Notes under the pieces: generated by a model | What the model was told of the DNA's origin: nothing | Database searches by the model: none | Seen by the model: only the letters and a program-made list of their open reading frames with translations | DNA from: Alphaproteobacteria bacterium | GTDB taxonomy: Bacteria > Pseudomonadota > Alphaproteobacteria > Rhizobiales > Devosiaceae | DNA length: 7,980 bases | Direction of reading: 5' to 3' | NCBI GenBank assembly: GCA_013152625.1 | Contig: JAADFY010000036.1 | Location: 1-7,980 of the forward strand | Position numbers and translations under genes: made by a program | Shown: positions 1-6,281 of the stretch, piece after piece | Layout of the letters: every line of letters starts with the position of its first letter | How positions within the stretch are numbered: position 1 is the first letter of the stretch

Positions 1-107
1 GAGCCAGCGACAGCCAGAGCGGCCAGACCGGCAAGCCGGGCAATTCCGGAACCGGCAATCATGCTTAGTGCTACAGGCGTATTCGTGCGGGTGAATTCAG
101 ATGCCAT
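1..107 (-). CDS. N-terminus of an unidentified protein with a hydrophobic leader (partial)
   Basis: The reverse strand opens with ATG at 107-105, preceded by AAGGG with a 7-base spacer, which is a good ribosome binding site. Thirty-five codons are visible before the window ends. The peptide begins MASEFTRTNTPVALSMIAGS and continues into a hydrophobic, Ala/Leu/Gly-rich stretch (about residues 13-35). That stretch could be a signal peptide or a first membrane segment. There is not enough sequence to name a family. It has the same orientation as the operon to its right but is separated from it by 126 bases, so it may have its own promoter. The reading frame is real in my judgement because of the ribosome binding site and N-terminal composition; the function is unknown. 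Confidence 0.6.
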   Translation of the reverse strand, partial: MASEFTRTNTPVALSMIAGSGIARLAGLAALAVAG

Positions 108-233
108 TTTGGTGCCCTTGAGTGAGGTGACTTTGGATACGTCAATCCTGATTAGATGATTTATGTCTCAACTGCCATGTTCTTAATCGGCACCGACTTT
201 GGAGGCAAGCGGGGCCACATCAGTCCCGCCATA
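108..233. other. Intergenic gap with weak promoter-like and hairpin sequence
   Basis: This stretch separates the DUF1499 stop from the next minus-strand start. It is AT-richer than its surroundings near 130-190. On the minus strand a TTGACG (reverse of 142-147) and a CATAAAT-like box (reverse of 159-165) could contribute to a promoter for the partial gene, but no well-spaced -35/-10 pair is clear. A 5-bp stem (209-213 with 225-229, 11-base loop) lies just past the DUF1499 stop. It has no T-run after it, so it is a weak terminator candidate at best. Confidence 0.25.
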
Positions 234-1031
234 TTAGTTCTCGTTATCCGCGTGGGCGGGCAGCGGGGCGGCGGCGATTGCTTCATCGAGATCGGCCAGA
301 AAATTCTCAATGCGGCGGCCATTGACGCCCAGGTCCCCGCCGCCGAAGTAGCTTGCCGAGCGCATATCCAGTTCAGTCCCTAAGGCCACCGGGCGCAGGA
401 CAATTGCGATTTCGTCGCGCCAGCCGACCAAAGAGGTAGCCACAGCGTTGATCTGCCCTTGGGCGAAATCATCCCCGGGCCGGCTGCTGGTCCTTGGTTC
501 CCACATTCTTGCCGCGATCAGATCGGTAACGACGCCAAAAAGATCCGTGACCGTCACGTCGTAAGTCCGGGTTACGGCACCGGGAAAGGCGGCGCGTATT
601 TGCTGGCGTGCTTCAGGATCGTCAAATCCCTGGCCAAGGCCCAAAGCGTTGGTGCCGATAATTTCGGGAGGATTGGAAAAACTGGTACTGACATCGCGAA
701 TGACGGGAAACCTTGCGCCCTCGGCCACCGAATAGACCACCGGCGCGAGGACAATTATCCCGGTGGCCACACCGATAAACGCCGGCCACCAGCCCCGGTC
801 TCCCGATATCCAGATCCGGACAAGGGCGACGCCGCCAGCACCAAATGCGAACAGGGCAATGAGCAGCCCGGTGGCGCCAACAACAAAAAACGTTGCCGAA
901 GTAATATAACCGATGCGGTGGAGGACCACGGCGATGATCAACACCGGAATCGTTAATCTGGCGGCGCGACGGGCCCAGATCGCCCAGCGCGAGGTGCGCA
1001 CCACAGCTCTCAATTTCTTCTTCCCCCGCAA
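234..1031 (-). CDS. DUF1499 family membrane protein
   Basis: This 265-residue protein has three hydrophobic segments (about residues 26-43, 45-72 and 82-102) after a very basic N-terminus. A soluble domain follows from about 108 to 251. The domain matches the DUF1499 pattern: RDVSTSFSNPPE near 112, an AFPGAVTRTYDVTVTD block near 148-163, and the family ending DMRSASYFGGGDLGVNGRRI at 222-241. The biochemical role of DUF1499 is not established. With positive-inside logic the domain probably lies on the periplasmic side. It is the last gene of the pdxH-DUF898-M48 series. The start is uncertain: the longest frame begins with TTG at 1031 without a ribosome binding site. TTG at 1013 follows GGGGGAAG at a good distance, and GTG at 1004 is also possible. 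An ATG at 1047, directly after the upstream stop, is out of frame by one base. Confidence 0.85.
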   Translation of the reverse strand: MRGKKKLRAVVRTSRWAIWARRAARLTIPVLIIAVVLHRIGYITSATFFVVGATGLLIALFAFGAGGVALVRIWISGDRGWWPAFIGVATGIIVLAPVVYSVAEGARFPVIRDVSTSFSNPPEIIGTNALGLGQGFDDPEARQQIRAAFPGAVTRTYDVTVTDLFGVVTDLIAARMWEPRTSSRPGDDFAQGQINAVATSLVGWRDEIAIVLRPVALGTELDMRSASYFGGGDLGVNGRRIENFLADLDEAIAAAPLPAHADNEN

Positions 1032-1047
1032 TGATGAAGCACGCCAT

Positions 1048-2310
1048 TCATCGCCCGGTTTTCGAGCCTTTGCCTGTGCCGGGCGCCGGCAGGGTCTTGC
1101 TGCTTTTCCGGGTTACATCCCGTTGGTTTTGCCCCTCCGAATTCGGGCCGGAAATATTGGTATTTTGCCGGGTGCCCAGTTGATCGGGGGAACACATGAG
1201 CTGGATCGCGGTCCACTCGTTGGGGGTGAAAAAGGTTTTTCCCGCCAGATCAGGCCCGACACCGGCTGCAAGAACAGCCTCGCGCTCATCGGTGAGCGGA
1301 TGGGTGGCAATGAGCGACATGGCCCGGCTGGCCACATCATCGGCGGCCACGGCCTGCAGGACAGTGGCCATGGCACCGGCATCGAATTCCAGCCGCTGGG
1401 CAACCCCTAAGGCGAATTGATCCGCCGCAAGTTCATGATCCCGGGAAAACCGGGTGTTGATGAGTTGCTGGCCGACAAACAGCGCCGGCGAAATGCCAAA
1501 CACATCCCCCACCACCAGCCCGACCAGAAGGCCGGTGCCGGCCGTGGCCACAACCTGTTCCATACCGTGGCGCTCTATTGCGTGGCCGATTTCATGGGCG
1601 AGCACGCCGGCAAAGGCATTGGAGTTGGAAGAGGCCTCCAGCAGGGACGAAAAATAATAAACCTGGCCGCCGGGAAGGGCAAACGCGTTGGGTACCGGAT
1701 TACGCACCACGTCAACCCGGATATCGATACCGGTATCCACCCCTGCGGTGGCCGCCGCCACAAAACGGGCAATGGCCCGGTTTGCCTCTGACCCGGGCCG
1801 GGGATCGCACCGTTCCAGGGTGCCGCTGCCCTGGGCGAAAAATTCCTCCGCCTGCCCGACAATCCGATCACCAAAGTCACGCTCCCAGGCGGTCGGGATC
1901 AGGGCTACGATCTGGCGGGAAATAAGGGGCACACCGAATACAAATGCCGCAATTACCGAGCCAAGGGCGGCGGTGGCGATTACCAGCATGCGCCCCTGGG
2001 CGGCCCGGTTGGCTTTTTGCTTTGCGGCCAGGGTGGGCAGGGTATCAAACAGGGCCGCGACATCGGCAGCACCCTCGATGGTCAGGCGGGCATTTTGGTG
2101 GGCACCGGTGGTGGTGCCGATACGCAGCAGGGTTTTTGAGGCGGTTACGGCAAACAGGGCATGCCGGGGCCAGCGGGCATACACCTCGGCACTGGCCTGA
2201 TCGCGAATGATCAAAGTGCCTGTTTCGGGCGAGGAACCGGCAACCTCAACAATAACCTGACGGGTCCGAGCCACTTCGCCGTCATGCAGGCGGGCTCTTA
2301 TGTCGGCCAT
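1048..2310 (-). CDS. M48 family zinc metallopeptidase, membrane-anchored
   Basis: The 420-residue protein carries the zinc-protease signature HEIGH at 239-243 (in VLAHEIGHAIERHG) and the downstream ligand segment SRDHELAADQFAL, where Glu293 would be the third zinc ligand. PNAFALPGGQVYYFSSLLE (207-225) is the usual M48 strand-edge block, and THPLTDER (336-343) is also typical. A single clear membrane segment lies at about 108-130, preceded by basic residues, so the protease domain is predicted in the periplasm. Residues 1-85 form a small beta-rich domain with DG and WPRHALF patterns, similar to the N-terminal domain of other DUF898-linked M48 proteins. A second hydrophobic stretch (253-284) is common within this fold. 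The last 40 residues are polar and basic, probably disordered. ATG at 2310 has a strong site, GGAGGGG with a 7-base spacer, and overlaps the DUF898 stop as TGATG, suggesting translational coupling. The likely role is envelope protein quality control; substrates are unknown. Confidence 0.92.
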   Translation of the reverse strand: MADIRARLHDGEVARTRQVIVEVAGSSPETGTLIIRDQASAEVYARWPRHALFAVTASKTLLRIGTTTGAHQNARLTIEGAADVAALFDTLPTLAAKQKANRAAQGRMLVIATAALGSVIAAFVFGVPLISRQIVALIPTAWERDFGDRIVGQAEEFFAQGSGTLERCDPRPGSEANRAIARFVAAATAGVDTGIDIRVDVVRNPVPNAFALPGGQVYYFSSLLEASSNSNAFAGVLAHEIGHAIERHGMEQVVATAGTGLLVGLVVGDVFGISPALFVGQQLINTRFSRDHELAADQFALGVAQRLEFDAGAMATVLQAVAADDVASRAMSLIATHPLTDEREAVLAAGVGPDLAGKTFFTPNEWTAIQLMCSPDQLGTRQNTNISGPNSEGQNQRDVTRKSSKTLPAPGTGKGSKTGR

Positions 2311-3515
2311 CAGTAGGCCCCTCCCCCGAAGGCGTCCACCAGCCCTTCGCCAAAGCTGGGGGCCTCTTCGCCCTCGGCGCGAACATTATCGAGGGCAGAC
2401 GGGTTGGTAAGTTCGATGTTGGCGGCCACCAGTTTCCAATAGCTTAGGGCAAGAAACAGATCGGTGAGAATGGCAAAAATGGCGAGAAACGCCAGATAGG
2501 CGCCAATCGCCAAAAACAGTGCGCCAGGGCCCAAGGCCTGCATCACGGTTTCAAACGACATATTGGGCAGTTCGGCCTGAAGCGAGACAAAAAACCCGGC
2601 GGCGGCGGCGCCCATGGCCAAAGAGATCACAACTGCGGTTATCGTCAGAACAATTGCAAACAGCACATACATGCCAATCAGGGAGCGGGCGCGCAGGCGC
2701 AACCGGACGCCGGTGTCGCCGATCGAAATGGATGAGACGAACCGGGAGCGTTCCCGCGAGGCAATAACCGAGTAAGCCAGACCGAGAAAAACAAAAAACA
2801 GAAGTGTGGCCACAGACACCAGCACCGCGCCGGCGTCGGGTTCAGCTATCGCTGCCCCGATTACCACAAGAAATGCCACCGCCAACACCACAAAAAGCAC
2901 CCAGAACAAATAGAACGGGCCGGCAATGTGGCGCCAGCTCGCGACGCTTTTAAGGCGCTGGGTGCCGTACCAGGTATGGTTGAACCGGTATCGAAACAGG
3001 TGCGCGGCCATGAAAGGAAATGCCAGTCCGGCGGTAAGCGTTACCAGAATGAACCAGCCAAAGCGCATGAAGGCATATTTCCACGCACTGCCGGTTTGAT
3101 GAAACCGGATGCCGCGCCACAGGGTTCTGGTGAGGCGAAACCGGCGGGAGCGAAACGAGGCAAACCCGGTCAGCAACAGCAAAAACAGGCCCATTACCGC
3201 CGAGCCTATGCCGGCAACCAGTTCGTCCTGGGTCGTTAAATAGGCAAACACGCCATACACCGGCACAAACACGGCCAGCGCAAACAAAAAACCGAACAGG
3301 ATTTCCCGGGCAGTGCCGGTATATTCGAGGGGCTCACCGCCAAAAAATGTCCGGCTCCACAAAAACCGCCGTTTCTGGGTCAGGAGCCAGAACCGGTAAA
3401 TGCCGATGGTGGGCACCAGCAGCAACAACCCCCGGCCCAGCAACAAGAACAGGTGGGTGCGCTGGCCCTTGAACTGACCCACGAATGGCTCAGGGGCGAT
3501 TTCGGTCTGGCTCAT
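2310..3515 (-). CDS. DUF898 (YjgN-like) polytopic inner-membrane protein
   Basis: From ATG 3515 the product has 401 residues. It shows the DUF898 hallmarks: an N-terminal TFFGGEPLEYTGTAREILFG block (56-75), then RRFRLTRTLWRGIRF (124-138), and YRFNHTWYGTQRL (176-188). I count about eight membrane segments (near 22-43, 71-93, 99-120, 147-174, 199-224, 228-251, 280-310, 330-360), with basic loops between. The tail is acidic and glycine-rich. The family is found next to M48 peptidases in many proteobacteria, but its function is unknown; a transporter, scaffold or peptidase partner are all possible. I prefer the start at 3515 because its ATG overlaps the pdxH stop in the classic ATGA arrangement. 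ATG 3539 would add eight residues (MASAKTVS) and a 28-base overlap, with only an AAGG placed too close to it. The stop overlaps the peptidase start by one base. Confidence 0.9.
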   Translation of the reverse strand: MSQTEIAPEPFVGQFKGQRTHLFLLLGRGLLLLVPTIGIYRFWLLTQKRRFLWSRTFFGGEPLEYTGTAREILFGFLFALAVFVPVYGVFAYLTTQDELVAGIGSAVMGLFLLLLTGFASFRSRRFRLTRTLWRGIRFHQTGSAWKYAFMRFGWFILVTLTAGLAFPFMAAHLFRYRFNHTWYGTQRLKSVASWRHIAGPFYLFWVLFVVLAVAFLVVIGAAIAEPDAGAVLVSVATLLFFVFLGLAYSVIASRERSRFVSSISIGDTGVRLRLRARSLIGMYVLFAIVLTITAVVISLAMGAAAAGFFVSLQAELPNMSFETVMQALGPGALFLAIGAYLAFLAIFAILTDLFLALSYWKLVAANIELTNPSALDNVRAEGEEAPSFGEGLVDAFGGGAY

Positions 3516-4156
3516 GGATACAGTCTTTGCTGACGCCATGCGCCTTGATCAGCGGTGCTGAACCGCACCCGATCATGCAGGCGGAATTCTCCGGCCTGCC
3601 AAAACTCGATCTGTTGCGGCGAAAGGCAAAAACCCGACCAGTGTTCGGGACGGGGAATGGGGCTGTCATCGCCAAACTCTTTGCCCAGACGATCCACTTT
3701 TTGTGCCAGATGGGCACGGCTGGACAGGGGCCGGGACTGATCCGAGGCATGGGCGCCAATGCGCGACCCCTTGGGCCGGGACTGGAAATAGGCGTCGGCG
3801 AGGGCCGAATCGACAACCGTGACCGGGCCGCGCACCCGCACCTGGCGCCGGAGCGATTTCCAGTAAAAACATAACGCCGCCCGGGGGTTGGCCAATAGCT
3901 GGACGCCCAGGGGGCTTTGGAAATTGGTGTAGAAAACAAACCCGTCCCCGGTGCGCCCCTTTAACAGGATCGTGCGGCAATCGGGCAGGCCGTTCTCATC
4001 GATGGTGGCCACGGACATGGCGTTTGCGTCCCCCGGTTCGCTGGCATGGGCTTTTTCAAGCCACAGGTCGAACAGCTCCAGGGGATCAATTGCATGGGTG
4101 TTCGCGTCATCGAACAGTTGCTCGGTGCGCGCAGCTTCATTGTCAGTTGCCGACAT
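3512..4156 (-). CDS. pdxH: Pyridoxamine/pyridoxine 5'-phosphate oxidase
   Basis: PdxH is the FMN-dependent cytosolic enzyme that oxidises pyridoxamine or pyridoxine 5'-phosphate to pyridoxal 5'-phosphate with O2. The 214 residues span the whole family length. Visible motifs are RTILLKG (61-67, including the substrate-phosphate lysine), FVFYTNF (73-79), CFYWKSLRRQVRVRG (96-110), YFQSRPKGSRIGAHASDQSR (123-142), WSGF (173-176), IEFWQAGEFRLHDR (183-196) and the C-terminal RLYP. One key site is unusual: the TN-x-x-S-[RK]-K-G loop reads NFQSPLGVQL (78-87). Pro82 and Leu83 therefore stand where E. coli has Arg88 and Lys89, which contact the FMN phosphate. All other active-site landmarks are kept. 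It is the first gene of the minus-strand series and divergent from the J-domain gene. The stop overlaps the next gene's ATG as ATGA. Confidence 0.96.
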   Translation of the reverse strand: MSATDNEAARTEQLFDDANTHAIDPLELFDLWLEKAHASEPGDANAMSVATIDENGLPDCRTILLKGRTGDGFVFYTNFQSPLGVQLLANPRAALCFYWKSLRRQVRVRGPVTVVDSALADAYFQSRPKGSRIGAHASDQSRPLSSRAHLAQKVDRLGKEFGDDSPIPRPEHWSGFCLSPQQIEFWQAGEFRLHDRVRFSTADQGAWRQQRLYP

Positions 4157-4175
4157 GGCGGGCGTCCCGGTTTAT

Positions 4176-4191
4176 TTACGTAACTATAACA
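4176..4191 (-). promoter_or_regulatory. Candidate extended -10 promoter and palindrome upstream of pdxH
   Basis: On the minus strand, 4191-4183 reads TGTTATAGT: a 5/6 match to TATAAT preceded by TG with one base between, which is the extended -10 form. No good -35 lies 16-18 bases upstream, which extended -10 promoters tolerate. Transcription would begin near 4176, about 20 bases before the pdxH ATG. The perfect 8-base palindrome TTACGTAA (4176-4183) sits on the predicted start point. It is the core of an imperfect 22-base dyad (4170-4191) and could be an operator. This is pattern reading only. Confidence 0.35.
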
Positions 4192-4218
4192 TTACACACG
4201 AACGGCGCCGTCAGATGC

Positions 4219-4249
4219 TGGACAAGGCACCGCCATCGCCCCATATATG
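4219..4249 (+). promoter_or_regulatory. Candidate sigma-70-type promoter for the J-domain gene
   Basis: TGGACA (4219-4224, 5/6 to TTGACA) is followed by the CATATATG palindrome (4242-4249). This gives a -10 of CATATA at 17 bases or TATATG at 19 bases. Transcription would start near 4256, leaving a leader of about 78 bases before ATG 4335. This location argues against using the TTG at 4263 as start codon. The -10 match is only moderate. Confidence 0.3.
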
Positions 4250-4334
4250 ACCGGCAGTACGCTTGCTGGCAATAGTGGGGTTTTCACTCGCCGGCGGCGC
4301 TTTGGCTTTTGGTAAACCATTTGAAACGACACAC

Positions 4335-5267
4335 ATGCGCGACCCGTACACAGTTTTAGGCGTTCCCCGCTCGGCAAGCGAAAAAGATGTCAAAATCGCT
4401 TACCGCAAGCTGGCCAAAAGCTACCATCCGGACCAGAATCAGGATGACCCGAAGGCCCAGGGCAAATTTGCCGAGGCCACCAACGCCTATGAGCTGCTTT
4501 CGGATCGCGAAAAACGCTCAAAGTTCGATCGCGGCGAAATCGACGCCGCGGGCAACCCGACCATGGCCGGGTTCGATTTTTCCGGCTTTGCCAATGGGCG
4601 CCGGGGGGCGGGCGGCACCGGGACGCGAGGTCATTCCGCCGAGGATATCCTGAAGGAATTCATGGGGGGATTTGGCGGGTCAAGGGCCGGCGGGCCCATG
4701 GGCCAGGATTTCGGCGGCGCCTTCAAGCAACCTCCCCGGCGCAGCGCCGATGCCGTGGCCAGCGTTCGGGTGAGCCTGGAGCAGGTCAGCGCGGCGTCGG
4801 CAGTGGATGTGCGGTTGCCCAGCGGGCGTTCGCTCTCGGTGCGGTTGCCGAAAAAGGTCGAGGATGGCCAGCAGATCCGCCTGAAGGGACAGGGCGCCGC
4901 CTCCCCGGCCGGCGGACCGCCGGGGGATGTGCTGGTGACGGTTCGAATTGCCCGGCACAAGCAGTTCCGCCGGGAAGGCAACCATTTGCATGTGGATGTG
5001 CCCATAACGCTTTACGAGGCGGTACTTGGGGGCAAAGTGCGGGTGCCGACGCTTTCGACCCCCGGTGAAATCACTCTGCCAGCCGGGGTAAACACCTTGA
5101 AGGCGTTGCGCCTGAAGGGAAAAGGCATGTTTGGCGAGGGGGACCTGTTTGTCCACCTAACCATCGTTCTGCCCGAAAAAGGGGACCCGGATCTGGAAAG
5201 CCTGATGCGGTTCTGGCGCGACCAGAAACCCTATGATGTGCGCAAGCCGGATAAAAGTTCAACCTAA
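4335..5267 (+). CDS. J-domain co-chaperone without zinc fingers (CbpA/DnaJ class B-like)
   Basis: J-domain proteins stimulate the ATPase of DnaK-type Hsp70 and deliver clients. Residues 3-66 are a complete J domain (DPYTVLGVPRSASEKDVKIA onward) with the essential HPD at 31-33. Residues 78-130 are rich in Gly and Phe (repeated GGF, DFGG). Residues 142-285 form the two beta-barrel client-binding domains (VRVSLEQVSAASAVDVRLP; PITLYEAVLGGKVRVPTL; KALRLKGKGMFGEGDLFVHL). There are no CxxCxGxG repeats, so this is not DnaJ itself but the CbpA-like class; the length (310) fits. ATG 4335 puts the J domain at the N-terminus as usual. The frame is open back to a TTG at 4263, which would add 24 residues with a hydrophobic stretch, but I consider that less likely. 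The gene is divergent from pdxH, and its stop overlaps the convergent sua5 stop. Confidence 0.93.
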   Translation: MRDPYTVLGVPRSASEKDVKIAYRKLAKSYHPDQNQDDPKAQGKFAEATNAYELLSDREKRSKFDRGEIDAAGNPTMAGFDFSGFANGRRGAGGTGTRGHSAEDILKEFMGGFGGSRAGGPMGQDFGGAFKQPPRRSADAVASVRVSLEQVSAASAVDVRLPSGRSLSVRLPKKVEDGQQIRLKGQGAASPAGGPPGDVLVTVRIARHKQFRREGNHLHVDVPITLYEAVLGGKVRVPTLSTPGEITLPAGVNTLKALRLKGKGMFGEGDLFVHLTIVLPEKGDPDLESLMRFWRDQKPYDVRKPDKSST

Positions 5268-6215
5268 ATTCCGGGGCGCGGCGGCCCGGCGCAACCTGTC
5301 ATTGATGGCCTCACCAATGGCTGTTTCAGGTATGGACGCCACGGCGATTGTAGCGGGACTTTTCTCGTCCAGATGACGCAGATATTCGAACAGATTGCGG
5401 GCCGCCTCGGCCATGTCGCCGGTGGGTGAAAGGTTTAGCGCGGCACCGGGCCGGCCCGGTTCGGGGCCAAAACCAAGCCAGCTTTCCCCCGGTTCCGGCG
5501 CCCCGGCGTTTAATCTTAGGGATGCCCGGGGAGCATAATGGCTGGCCAGCATGCCGGGGGCGGTTATGGGACCATCCGGGCCTGGTGTTGCCAGTTTATC
5601 ACCCAGCACCGCTTCGATTTCATCGCGGGCGAGAGCGCCGGGCCGCAATAGAATCGGGTTGGTTTCGCTCAAAGCGATAATGGTGGATTCCAGCCCCCGG
5701 TCACACGCGCCGCCATCCACCACCGGGATATTCGCCCCCAGGGCGACAAAAGCGGTTTTTGCACTGGTGGCCGACAGGGCGCCGGAAAAATTGGCCGACG
5801 GGGCCGCCACCGGCCGCCCCAGATCTGAAATTATCTGAGTGGTCAAATCATGGGCGGGAACCCGAAGCGCAATGGTGTTCAGGCCGGCTGTGACCAGATC
5901 GGGGATGGTTTTGCCATTCGCCCGTTCAAGCACCAGGGTTAGCGGGCCGGGCCAGAATGTGGCGGCCAACACCCGTGCCGCTTCGCCAAACACACCGATT
6001 TCCGCCGCCATCTCAAGATTGGCGCAATGGCAGATTAGCGGGTTAAAGCGCGGGCGTTTCTTGGTGGCAAAAATTTTTAACACCGCGTCGGCATTTGTGG
6101 CGTCCGCCGCCAGCCCGTAGACCGTCTCGGTGGGTAAAATGACCAGTTCGCCCCGTGCCAGCCTGGCAACGGCTTTCGATTTCGAGATCGCGGTGTACGA
6201 AAACGGGTTGTCCAT
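5259..6215 (-). CDS. L-threonylcarbamoyladenylate synthase, Sua5/TsaC type
   Basis: This enzyme makes threonylcarbamoyl-AMP from threonine, bicarbonate and ATP, the first step of t6A37 modification in ANN-decoding tRNAs. The cytosolic TsaD complex uses the product. The YrdC-like domain fills about residues 8-200: ILPTETVYGLAADA (26-39), KKRPRFNPLI (52-61), FWPGPLTLVL (88-97), APSANFSGALSAT (138-150), and CDRGLESTII (171-180) followed by LLRPG. A linker with APGMLASHYAPR (219-230) leads into a short Sua5 C-terminal domain (to 318), so it is the long Sua5 form rather than short TsaC. I chose ATG 6215 because the conserved fold begins just after it. The frame stays open much further upstream, but that part is antisense to the deacetylase gene. 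No clear ribosome binding site precedes the ATG. The last nine bases overlap the convergent J-domain gene. Confidence 0.95.
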   Translation of the reverse strand: MDNPFSYTAISKSKAVARLARGELVILPTETVYGLAADATNADAVLKIFATKKRPRFNPLICHCANLEMAAEIGVFGEAARVLAATFWPGPLTLVLERANGKTIPDLVTAGLNTIALRVPAHDLTTQIISDLGRPVAAPSANFSGALSATSAKTAFVALGANIPVVDGGACDRGLESTIIALSETNPILLRPGALARDEIEAVLGDKLATPGPDGPITAPGMLASHYAPRASLRLNAGAPEPGESWLGFGPEPGRPGAALNLSPTGDMAEAARNLFEYLRHLDEKSPATIAVASIPETAIGEAINDRLRRAAAPRNLG

Positions 6216-6227
6216 AGTGGGCGGTGT

Positions 6228-6256
6228 TTGACAAGCGCGGGGCACCGCGTCAAGAA
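6228..6256. promoter_or_regulatory. Short divergent promoter region with mirrored TTGAC elements
   Basis: A perfect TTGACA lies on the plus strand at 6228-6233. A TTGACG lies on the minus strand (reverse of 6248-6253). Each could serve as a -35 pointing away over the other, toward the deacetylase gene and toward sua5 respectively. The -10 positions at 17 bases (CAAGAA on plus, CAAACA on minus) match poorly. Between them CGCGG (6236-6240) and CCGCG (6245-6249) form a dyad with a 4-base centre, flanked by TTGA and TCAA. This could instead be a regulator site. Confidence 0.3.
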
Positions 6257-6281
6257 ACCAAACGCACAGAGAGGCCGGATT

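Noticed and set aside
156..383. Plus-strand 75-codon frame starting in the left gap
   Set aside because: More than half of it overlaps the DUF1499 coding end in antisense, and it has no ribosome binding site or family signature.
622..1047. A 141-codon minus-strand frame starting with ATG right after the M48 stop
   Set aside because: It runs in a shifted frame through the DUF1499 gene and has shadow-type composition; the DUF1499 motifs are in the other frame. The ATG itself is discussed as a possible start if the G run is miscounted.
459..2210. Several plus-strand open frames of 88-170 codons opposite the DUF1499 and M48 genes
   Set aside because: They lie antisense to genes with clear domain motifs, have Arg/Pro/Gly-rich composition typical of shadow frames, and show no recognisable motifs or ribosome binding sites.
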